Assembly: GCA_019348335.1 (NCBI GenBank)
Contig: JAHWJR010000041.1
Coordinates: 6,266 to 12,289 of the forward strand
Source: Actinomycetota bacterium
GTDB lineage: Bacteria > Actinomycetota > Acidimicrobiia > Acidimicrobiales > CADCSY01
Direction: 5' to 3'
Length of the DNA: 6,024 nucleotides
In this document: positions 1-5,222 of the stretch, piece by piece
How the letters are laid out: every line of letters starts with the position of its first letter
How positions within the stretch are numbered: the first letter of the stretch is position 1
The notes under the pieces: generated by a model
What the model saw: only the letters and a program-made list of their open reading frames with translations
The model's database searches: none
Told to the model about the DNA's origin: nothing
Translations under genes and position numbers: made by a program

Positions 1-398
1 CCCTGCTCGCTGGGCACGAACCGGACCTCGTCGACCAGCGCCCGGATGAGCTGGAGGCCCCACCCCCGCTCGGCCCGGAGATGGGCGGGGTCACCCACCG
101 GAGGGCGAGGCGGCACGGCCGCCGGGTCGAAGCCGCTGCCGTTGTCCTCCACCCGCACCTCGAGGTTGTCGGGCTCGAGCAGGCAGCGCAGCACCACTCG
201 CTGATCGAGCCCCACCGCCTGATGGGCCTCGACGGCGTTGGTGCACGCCTCGGACACGGCGATGCGCAGGTCCTCCAGGCGATCGTCGTCGATGCCCGGC
301 ACCGACGTGGCCACGGCGGCAACCACCGTGCGGGCCACGCCGACGAACGCCGGCAGCGCCGGGATCTCCAGGCAGACGAGCTCTTGGGCCAAGTCCAT
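1..398 (-). CDS. RsbW-type anti-sigma factor / serine kinase (HATPase_c), 3' end outside window
   Basis: A partial gene read leftward from ATG at 398; 132 codons are visible and the C-terminus lies beyond base 1. The product is a small GHKL ATPase of the anti-sigma kinase (RsbW/SpoIIAB) kind. Visible landmarks are the N-box EACTNAVEAH at residues 50-59 with the Mg-ligand Asn at 54, the G1-box DNGSGFDP at 85-92, and the G2-like segment RGWGLQLIRALVDEV at 111-125. All ATP-binding boxes are intact, so it is probably an active kinase. In the known family such proteins bind a sigma factor and phosphorylate a STAS-domain antagonist. It is divergent from the degenerate anti-sigma gene at 508, with a 109 bp gap. 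The shine-dalgarno is weak (GGA about 6 nt upstream); a TAGGTT hexamer at 414-409 could be a -10 element giving a very short leader. Its cognate sigma factor cannot be told from sequence alone; the neighbouring SigF is the obvious candidate. Confidence 0.85.
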   Translation of the reverse strand, partial: MDLAQELVCLEIPALPAFVGVARTVVAAVATSVPGIDDDRLEDLRIAVSEACTNAVEAHQAVGLDQRVVLRCLLEPDNLEVRVEDNGSGFDPAAVPPRPPVGDPAHLRAERGWGLQLIRALVDEVRFVPSEQ

Positions 399-507
399 GA
401 GTGTCCAGAACCTAGCGCCGGGCGCTGCCCTCACCGCGAACGGTCGGTCGCGCTCGTCCCGGTGGGCAGTGTTAGCTTCGCCTGGGGCGCGAGGCAGAGG
501 AGCGGAA
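399..507. promoter_or_regulatory. Divergent intergenic region between the two anti-sigma genes
   Basis: This 109 bp gap must hold promoters for both directions. The best -10-like hexamers are TAGCTT at 473-478 (rightward, start site about 485) and TAGGTT at 414-409 (leftward, start site about 402). No matching -35 element and no convincing GGTTT/GGGTA-type SigF promoter was found, so autoregulation is not shown. Confidence 0.35.
497..502 (+). promoter_or_regulatory. Ribosome binding site of the usfX-like gene
   Basis: GAGGAG ends 5 nt before GTG 508. It is the strongest Shine-Dalgarno match in the region and decides the start of the anti-sigma gene over in-frame GTG 517 and earlier codons. 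Confidence 0.7.
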
Positions 508-909
508 GTGGACCAGGTGCACGGCGAGCAGATCCGGCTCACGCTGCCCGCGACCCCGCAGCTGATGCGGGTGGCCCGTCTCACCGCCGCCGGCCTGGCC
601 AGTCGGCTGGGCTTCAGCCTCGACGAGGTCGAGGACCTGAAGATCGCCGTCGACGAGCTGTGCTTCGCCATGGTGGGCACGAGGGGACGGGAGGGCACGC
701 TCACCCTGATCTACCGGATGAGCGTCGACACCCTCGAGATCGAGGGCAGCAGCGACGTCGACGAGCGCACCATCGGTTCGGCCGCCAGCGAGCTGTCGGC
801 CCTCATCCTCGCCGCGGTGGTCGACGAGCACGAGCTCGTCGACTCGGACAGCACCATGCGCTTCCGGCTGAAGAAGCGGCGCGCCGCGCGGGTGGAGCAC
901 CCGGGATGA
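508..909 (+). CDS. usfX: UsfX-like anti-sigma factor with degenerate ATPase boxes
   Basis: A 133-residue protein from GTG at 508, chosen because GAGGAG at 497-502 lies 5 nt upstream and because the frame further left loses protein character. The N-terminal strand (IRLTLPATP, residues 9-17) and the helix FSLDEVEDLKIAVDELC (36-52) follow the RsbW/UsfX fold. At the N-box the usual Asn is replaced (DELCFAMVGT, 49-58), and no DxGxG G1-box or glycine-rich G2-box is visible, so ATP binding and kinase activity are doubtful. From memory, mycobacterial UsfX is similarly eroded, which supports the identification. The stop codon overlaps the ATG of the sigma gene (ATGA at 906-909), implying coupled translation and near-equal synthesis, as expected for an anti-sigma partner held in a 1:1 complex. 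The presumed role is to sequester the downstream SigF. The basic stretch KKRRAAR lies near the C-terminus. Confidence 0.8.
   Translation: MDQVHGEQIRLTLPATPQLMRVARLTAAGLASRLGFSLDEVEDLKIAVDELCFAMVGTRGREGTLTLIYRMSVDTLEIEGSSDVDERTIGSAASELSALILAAVVDEHELVDSDSTMRFRLKKRRAARVEHPG
906..909 (+). other. ATGA stop/start overlap coupling the anti-sigma and sigma genes
   Basis: The TGA of the anti-sigma gene (907-909) shares bases with the ATG of the sigma gene (906-908). This arrangement favours re-initiation by the same ribosome and therefore balanced production of the two partners. Confidence 0.85.
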
Positions 910-1661
910 GCCTCGACCGCACCGACAAGGACGCCCTCCTGCTCACCTTCCAGAAGTTCGCCACCACGCGGGAGCCGGCGCTGCGGGACCAGCTCATCGA
1001 GGCCCATCTGGGCCTGGCCGAGTACCTGGCCCGGCGGTTCGCCAACCGCGGCGAGCCCCTGGACGACCTCGTCCAGGTGGCCTCCCTGGGTCTGGTCAAG
1101 GCGGTCGAGCGCTTCGACCCCGACCGGGGCCTCGAGTTCACGACCTTTGCCACCCCGACCATCGTCGGCGAGCTCAAGCGCCACTTCAGGGACAAGGGCT
1201 GGGCCGTGCGCGTCCCCCGTCGGGTGCAGGAGCTCCACCTGCGGGTCACCGGCGTGATCGACGACCTCCAGCTCGAACTGGGTCGGTCCCCGACCGTGGC
1301 CGAGATCGCCGTGCGGGCGGGCACCAGCGAGGACGAGGTCATCGAGGCCATGGACGCCGGCTCCGCCTACCGCTCGGCGTCGCTCGACGCCGGCCGCAGT
1401 GGGGACGAGGAGACCCCCGGCCTGCTCGGCCAGCTGGGACAGATCGACCCCGAGCTGGTCCGGGCCGAGCGCAGGGCAGCGCTCGGGCCGCTGATCGCCG
1501 AGCTCCCGGAGCGGGAGCAGGTGATGCTCTACCTGCGGTTCTACGAGGGCAAGACGCAGTCCGAGATCGCCAAGCGCCTGGGCATCAGCCAGATGCACGT
1601 CTCCCGCCTGCTGTCCCGCAGCCTCGATCGCCTGCGTGAGCTGGCCCAGACCGACGCCTGA
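906..1661 (+). CDS. sigF: RNA polymerase sigma factor, SigF/SigB family
   Basis: A 251-residue group 3 sigma factor. Region 2 spans about residues 30-105, with the core-binding and -10-recognition segment DDLVQVASLGLVKAVERFD at 53-71, then FATPTIVGELKRHFRD at 81-96. Region 3 spans about 106-185 (VRVPRRVQELHL, then LGRSPTVAEIA). Region 4 spans about 195-246, with the -35-binding helix-turn-helix TQSEIAKRLGISQMHVSRLL at 217-236. Length and phrases such as KRHFRDKGW, VPRR and GISQMHVSRLL match mycobacterial SigF closely from memory. ATG 906 was chosen because GGTGGAG at 891-897 sits 8 nt upstream and because it overlaps the upstream stop; the frame stays open further left but that part is not protein-like. 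In the family SigF directs general stress, envelope or stationary-phase genes and is held inactive by UsfX. I did not find a convincing SigF-type promoter upstream of the operon. Confidence 0.95.
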   Translation: MSLDRTDKDALLLTFQKFATTREPALRDQLIEAHLGLAEYLARRFANRGEPLDDLVQVASLGLVKAVERFDPDRGLEFTTFATPTIVGELKRHFRDKGWAVRVPRRVQELHLRVTGVIDDLQLELGRSPTVAEIAVRAGTSEDEVIEAMDAGSAYRSASLDAGRSGDEETPGLLGQLGQIDPELVRAERRAALGPLIAELPEREQVMLYLRFYEGKTQSEIAKRLGISQMHVSRLLSRSLDRLRELAQTDA

Positions 1662-1754
1662 GTCGACGCGGCGCCGCTCGGTGGGGAGCCGCCGGCATCC
1701 ACAAGGCGTCACCCGTCCCACGGTTGGCCTCCACCGTGAGGCACGCTGAGGGGC

Positions 1755-3113
1755 ATGGCCGCACCGCACGCCCACGCCGCCCACACCGACCGGCCGCCCT
1801 CCTCCGACCGGGCCCGCCGGCTGCTGGCTCTGCTCCTGATCCCCTTCGCCGTCGCCACCGCCATCGGCGTGGCCGTCCTGTGGCCGGGCACCGGGGGGTC
1901 GCCCCTGGCCCCCGAGCTGGGAGCTCCCCAGGAGCTGTTCGACGCCGAGATCGTGTCGGTGGAGCGGGGAGCGTGCACCGGCACCCCGCCCGAGGCCGAC
2001 ATCCGCTGCGCCCGTGCCCGGGCCCGGCTGCTCGAGGGCCCCGACAAGGACAAGGTCATCCAGCTCCAGGAGCAGTCCGAGGCAGGGGCCGCTCCCCTGC
2101 TCCAGATCGAGGACGTGGTCGTGCTCGGCTACTACCCCGGCGCCGGCGAGGGTTTCGAGTACAGCTTCGCCGACCGCCAACGGCGGGCGCCGCTGGCCAT
2201 CCTCACCGCGATCTTCGTGGTCGCCGTGGTGGGGCTGGGCCGGTGGAAGGGCCTCCGGGCGATCTTCGGCCTGGGCATCAGCCTGCTCGTGCTCACCGCG
2301 TTCGTGCTGCCTGCCATCCTGGCGGGGACCAACCCGCTGGCGGTCGCCCTGGTGGGCTCGGCGGTGATCGCCGCCGCTGCCCTCTACCTGGCCCACGGCT
2401 TCAATGCCTGGACCACCACGGCGCTGATCGGCACGCTGATCAGCCTCGCCCTGGTGGGCGTGCTGGCGTGGGTGTTCGTCGACGCCGCCCAGTTCACCGG
2501 GCTGGCCGACGAGGAGGCGACCTTCCTCCAGGTCACGGCCGGTCAGATCGACCTGCGGGGCCTGCTGCTCGGAGGCATCGTCATCGGCGCCCTCGGCGTG
2601 CTCGACGACGTCACCGTGACCCAGGTGTCGGCGGTGTGGGAGCTGCACGAGGCCAAGCCCGACTACGGCCGGTGGAACCTGTACCGGGCGGCGGTGCGGA
2701 TCGGGCGGGACCACATCGCCTCCACGGTCAACACCCTGGTCCTGGCCTACGCCGGCGCCTCGCTGCCCCTGTTCCTGCTGTTCACCCAGGCCGACCAGGG
2801 GCTGCTCGACGTGGTCAACGGCGAGGCGGTGGCGGTGGAGGTCGTGCGCACCCTGGCCGGCAGCGTGGGCCTGGTCGCCTCGGTCCCCCTCACCACGGCC
2901 CTCGCCGTCCTTGTCGTGACCGAGGGTGGTGGACGGGAGGGCCGCCGGCGCAAGCAACCGGGCCGGTCCGGTGACCCTCGACGCTTCCGCAGCCGCGCCG
3001 AGGAGCGGTTCTGGCAGGCGAACGAGCCCCCCGCCCGGGACGGGGGCACGGCCGTCGCGGGCCCGCCGGCGCCACCGACCGAGGAAGGCCCTCCCGGCAC
3101 CGGCGAGCGCTAG
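1755..3113 (+). CDS. YibE/F-family multipass membrane protein
   Basis: A 452-residue integral membrane protein recognised as the YibE/F family, whose members are predicted transporters of unestablished substrate. After a short His/Ala-rich cytoplasmic start, membrane segment 1 lies at about residues 22-43. About 90 extracytoplasmic residues follow, with two cysteines (74 and 85) that could form a disulfide. Then come some seven hydrophobic segments, starting with PLAILTAIFVVAVVGLG. The family signature region is GALGVLDDVTVTQVSAVWEL at about 278-297, with the acidic pair D284-D285 at the membrane face. The last 60 or so residues are a charged, Pro/Gly/Arg-rich tail, probably cytoplasmic and disordered. 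ATG 1755 follows GAGG at 1748-1751 with only 3 nt spacing, closer than ideal, but the next in-frame starts would remove membrane segment 1. It lies 93 nt after sigF on the same strand and may be co-transcribed; no strong terminator is evident in between. Confidence 0.88.
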   Translation: MAAPHAHAAHTDRPPSSDRARRLLALLLIPFAVATAIGVAVLWPGTGGSPLAPELGAPQELFDAEIVSVERGACTGTPPEADIRCARARARLLEGPDKDKVIQLQEQSEAGAAPLLQIEDVVVLGYYPGAGEGFEYSFADRQRRAPLAILTAIFVVAVVGLGRWKGLRAIFGLGISLLVLTAFVLPAILAGTNPLAVALVGSAVIAAAALYLAHGFNAWTTTALIGTLISLALVGVLAWVFVDAAQFTGLADEEATFLQVTAGQIDLRGLLLGGIVIGALGVLDDVTVTQVSAVWELHEAKPDYGRWNLYRAAVRIGRDHIASTVNTLVLAYAGASLPLFLLFTQADQGLLDVVNGEAVAVEVVRTLAGSVGLVASVPLTTALAVLVVTEGGGREGRRRKQPGRSGDPRRFRSRAEERFWQANEPPARDGGTAVAGPPAPPTEEGPPGTGER

Positions 3114-3123
3114 GGCTGCGGCG

Positions 3124-3138
3124 GGCCGGCTACCGGCC
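3124..3138. terminator. GC hairpin between convergent yibE/F-like and dut genes (possible bidirectional terminator)
   Basis: GGCCGG at 3124-3129 and CCGGCC at 3133-3138 form a perfect 6-bp stem with a 3-nt loop. The loop CTA (3130-3132) is the reverse complement of the dut stop codon. It sits 10 nt past the end of the rightward membrane-protein gene. No T-tract follows on either strand, so classical intrinsic termination is unsupported, and chance is possible in DNA this GC-rich. Confidence 0.3.
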
Positions 3139-3567
3139 GGTGGAGCCGAACCCGCCCGTACCCCGGGATGACGCCGGCAGGGTCTCGCACACCCGGAAGG
3201 CGACCGACGCCACCTGCTGCACCACCAGCTGGGCGATGCGGTCGCCCCGTTGCACCTCGTAGTCGTCGTCGGGGTCGGTGTTGACCAGCAGCACCCGCAC
3301 CTCGTCGCGGTAGCCGGGATCGATGAGCCCGGGAGTGTTGAGGCAGGTGACGCCGTGGCGCAAGGCGAGGCCGCTGCGGGGCTGGACCAGCCCGGCCCAC
3401 CCGTCGGGCAGGGCGAGCGCCAGCCCGGTGGGGACCAACGCCCGCCCGCCGCCGGCGCGCAGCAGCGCCCCCTCGCGGGCCCGCAGGTCGGCGCCGGCGT
3501 CTCCCGCCCGGGCGTAGCTCGGCAGGGGCAGGTCGGGATCCAGACGCACCACGGGGACCTCGAGCAC
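3130..3567 (-). CDS. dut: dUTP diphosphatase (dUTPase), trimeric type
   Basis: A 145-residue enzyme hydrolysing dUTP to dUMP and pyrophosphate. It keeps uracil out of DNA and feeds thymidylate synthesis; it acts in the cytoplasm as a homotrimer. All five family motifs are present in order: I AGDAGADL (21-28), II PRSGLA (63-68), III NTPGLIDPGYRDEV (77-90) with catalytic Asp83 and the base-stacking Tyr86, IV RGDRIAQLVV (108-116), and V RGTGGFGSTG (135-144), the glycine-rich lid that closes on the triphosphate. Length is normal for the family. The start is GTG 3567; there is no good Shine-Dalgarno site, but a TAGGCT hexamer ends 6 nt upstream, as expected for a leaderless transcript. It is divergent from orn across 49 bp and converges on the membrane-protein gene with a 16 bp gap. 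Identification is essentially certain; the start is less so. Confidence 0.96.
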   Translation of the reverse strand: MLEVPVVRLDPDLPLPSYARAGDAGADLRAREGALLRAGGGRALVPTGLALALPDGWAGLVQPRSGLALRHGVTCLNTPGLIDPGYRDEVRVLLVNTDPDDDYEVQRGDRIAQLVVQQVASVAFRVCETLPASSRGTGGFGSTGR

Positions 3568-3573
3568 GGGCGC

Positions 3574-3583
3574 AGCCTACGAT
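3574..3583. promoter_or_regulatory. Overlapping divergent -10 elements for dut and orn
   Basis: The decamer AGCCTACGAT contains TACGAT (3578-3583) reading right toward orn and TAGGCT (3579-3574) reading left toward dut. Both fit TANNNT and share the central TA. The leftward element places the start site at about 3567, the first base of the dut GTG codon, so dut would be leaderless. The rightward one places it near 3590, giving orn a leader of about 27 nt. I see no good -35 hexamers, which is common in actinomycetote housekeeping promoters. Confidence 0.5.
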
Positions 3584-3616
3584 TCCCCGGTGCCCCCGGA
3601 CCTCGCCGCCTGAATC

Positions 3617-4183
3617 ATGCTCGTGTGGATGGACCTGGAGATGACCGGCCTGGACCCCAGCCGGCACGCCATCGTCGAGATCGCCACCCTGGTCACCGAC
3701 GACGAGCTCGAGGTGGTGGCCGAGGGGCCCGACCTGGTGGTCCACCAGCCGCCCGAGGTGATGGCGGCCATGGACGACGTGGTGCGGGAGATGCACACCC
3801 GCAGCGGCCTGCTGGCCGCCATCGAGGCCTCCACCACGACCCTGGCCGAGGCGGGTGACGCCACCCTGGCCTTCCTCAACGAGCACCTGGACGAGCCCCG
3901 CTCGGTCCCGCTGTGCGGCAACTCCATCGGCACCGACCGGCGCTTCCTGGCCGTGCACCTGCCGGCGCTGGAGAACCTCCTGCACTACCGCTGCGTCGAC
4001 GTGTCGACCATCAAGGAGCTGGCCCAGCGCTGGTACCCCGAGGTGGCAGCCGGCGCTCCGCGCAAGGCGGGCGGGCACCGGGCGCTCGACGACGTGCGGG
4101 AGAGCGTGGCCGAGATGCGCTACTACCGCCAGGCGGTGTTCAAGCCGCCCGACCGGTCGCCACGTCCCGACCCTTCCACCTGA
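3617..4183 (+). CDS. orn: Oligoribonuclease (DEDDh 3'-5' exoribonuclease)
   Basis: A 188-residue enzyme that degrades 2-5 nt RNA fragments to mononucleotides, finishing mRNA decay and removing pGpG left from cyclic-di-GMP breakdown. DEDDh residues are all visible: Asp6 and Glu8 in MDLEMTGLDP (5-14), Asp107 in CGNSIGTDRRFL (100-111), and His154 and Asp159 in HRALDDVRESVAEM (154-167). Tyr124 in LHYRCVDVSTIKELAQRW aligns by eye with the conserved active-site tyrosine of E. coli Orn. Length is standard, with a short Pro/Arg-rich tail. ATG 3617 lacks a clear Shine-Dalgarno sequence; GTG 3623 is an in-frame alternative and would still keep the catalytic Asp. The gene is divergent from dut. Its last 44 bases overlap, tail to tail, the 3' end of the leftward glycosyltransferase gene. 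Confidence 0.96.
   Translation: MLVWMDLEMTGLDPSRHAIVEIATLVTDDELEVVAEGPDLVVHQPPEVMAAMDDVVREMHTRSGLLAAIEASTTTLAEAGDATLAFLNEHLDEPRSVPLCGNSIGTDRRFLAVHLPALENLLHYRCVDVSTIKELAQRWYPEVAAGAPRKAGGHRALDDVRESVAEMRYYRQAVFKPPDRSPRPDPST
4140..4183. other. Tail-to-tail coding overlap of orn and the glycosyltransferase gene
   Basis: The last 14 codons plus stop of orn and the last 13 codons plus stop of the glycosyltransferase gene use the same 44 bp on opposite strands. Neither C-terminal tail carries recognisable catalytic residues there. No terminator fits between the genes, so the transcripts should overlap. Confidence 0.85.
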
Positions 4184-5222
4184 CCCGCCGGCGCCCGAAG
4201 GTCAGCACCAGCGACCGGGCGAACACGACCACGAAGCACGCCAGCGGGACCAGGTAGGCGACGGCGGTCACGACGCCGAACGAACCGATCCGGCGGAGGT
4301 GGGCGTAGACCTGGAGCGCCACGGCGAGGTAGCACGCCAGCGCCAGCGCCGGCGCCCCGGCGGCCAGCGCCAGCGGCGCAGCGAGGGCGGCCATCCACGC
4401 CGTCACCAGCACCACCGTCAGCGGGCGCACCGCCCGGGCGGCGGCGGCGAAGTTCTTGGTGAAGCCCTCGACCAACTGGCCGAGGCCGTCGGGGTACATC
4501 CGGAAGGTGATCGTGCCCCGGCCACCCCGGATGCGCACGGGGAGCCCGGCGGCCCGGTACCGGCGGGCCAGGGCCAGGTCGTCGAGCACGGTGTGGCGCA
4601 CGGCGGCGTGGCCGCCCACCGCCCGGTAGTCCTCGGCACCGGTCAGCAGGCAGGGCCCGAAGGCGCCGGCGGGCGACCGGCGGTCACCGACGGGCGTGAA
4701 GGCGCCCGTGCCCATGAGCGCCACCACGTTGAACAGCGCGGCCAGGCGCTCGTGGGGCCGGGGCACCCGGTGCCACGGCTGGACCGAGTACAGCCCCCCT
4801 CCTTCGGCGTAGCCGGCCACCAGGCGGTCGAGGCCGCCCGGCTCCAGGCGGGTGTCGGCGTCGAGGAACGCCAGCAGCGGGTTGGCCGCCAGCCCCGCAC
4901 CGGTGTGGCACGCCCAGGCCTTCCCCAGCCACCCGGGCGGGAGGTCGGTGGCGGCGATGGTGCGAGCCCCCGCCGACCGGGCCACGCCGGCGGTGTCGTC
5001 AGCCGAGTGGTCGTCGACCACGATCACCTCGTCCCCGGGGCGCAGCTCGCCCTCCAGGGAGGCCAGGAGCACGGGGAGGGTGCGCTCCTCGTCGCGTGCC
5101 GGCACCACCACCGACACCGGCGGCCGGGCGCCCGGCGGGGAGCTCGGCGGGACGGGGATCCGCCAGAGCAGCCACCAGCCGGCGCCCCAGCCGGCCAGGA
5201 AGGCGACGACGTCGATCAGCAC
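4140..5222 (-). CDS. Membrane-anchored family 2 glycosyltransferase, CrtQ-like
   Basis: A 360-residue protein from GTG 5222. An N-terminal membrane helix (about 3-20) precedes a GT-A domain: VSVVVPARDEE (36-46), the nucleotide-sugar segment VVDDHSADDT (68-77), the DAD metal motif (121-123), YSVQPWH (145-151), GAFGPCLLTGAEDYRAVGGH (186-205), and a probable catalytic-base region VLDDLALARR (212-221). FRMYPDGLGQLVEGFTKNF (240-258) leads into three or four membrane helices (about 268-342) and a WKGR tail (349-352). The order and wording match, from memory, S. aureus CrtQ, which glucosylates a C30 carotenoid carboxylate (GKxxAC, SVQPxH, AFGPxxLTxxEDYxAxGGH, FRMY, EGxTK, LHRR/LRR, WKGR). The acceptor here is unknown; no carotenoid gene is visible. 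The frame is open upstream to 5462, but that part is Arg/Gly junk lying inside the thioesterase gene. The 7-nt overlap with that gene implies coupled translation. Confidence 0.88.
   Translation of the reverse strand: MLIDVVAFLAGWGAGWWLLWRIPVPPSSPPGARPPVSVVVPARDEERTLPVLLASLEGELRPGDEVIVVDDHSADDTAGVARSAGARTIAATDLPPGWLGKAWACHTGAGLAANPLLAFLDADTRLEPGGLDRLVAGYAEGGGLYSVQPWHRVPRPHERLAALFNVVALMGTGAFTPVGDRRSPAGAFGPCLLTGAEDYRAVGGHAAVRHTVLDDLALARRYRAAGLPVRIRGGRGTITFRMYPDGLGQLVEGFTKNFAAAARAVRPLTVVLVTAWMAALAAPLALAAGAPALALACYLAVALQVYAHLRRIGSFGVVTAVAYLVPLACFVVVFARSLVLTFGRRRVRWKGRDVATGRAA
5216..5222 (-). other. 7-nt overlap coupling thioesterase and glycosyltransferase genes
   Basis: On the minus strand GTGCTGA contains the GTG start of the glycosyltransferase gene (5222-5220) and the TGA stop of the thioesterase gene (5218-5216). 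There is no evident Shine-Dalgarno site before this GTG, so translation of the second gene probably depends on the first. Confidence 0.7.

Noticed and set aside
399..507. SigF-dependent autoregulatory promoter upstream of the usfX-like gene
   Set aside because: GTTA at 471-474 and GGGG at 484-487 are too close together for the usual spacing of SigF/SigB promoters, and the hexamers match poorly.
81..905. N-terminal extension of the sigma factor reading frame
   Set aside because: The extension overlaps both anti-sigma genes in other frames, is Arg/Gly/His-rich, and would add 275 residues to a protein whose normal family length is reached from ATG 906.
1719..1738. Inverted repeat CACGGT / ACCGTG before the YibE/F-like gene, as an operator or a sigF terminator
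   Set aside because: Arms are only 6 bp with an 8-nt loop and no T-tract; such repeats are expected by chance at this GC content.
711..2957. A 748-codon open frame on the minus strand opposite sigF and the membrane-protein gene
   Set aside because: Low-complexity Gly/Gln/His/Asp composition without domains, typical of an antisense frame in GC-rich DNA. The opposite strand encodes two recognisable proteins over the same bases.
3110..4078. A 322-codon minus-strand frame across dut and orn
   Set aside because: Out of frame with dut and antisense to orn; both of those carry complete catalytic motif sets.
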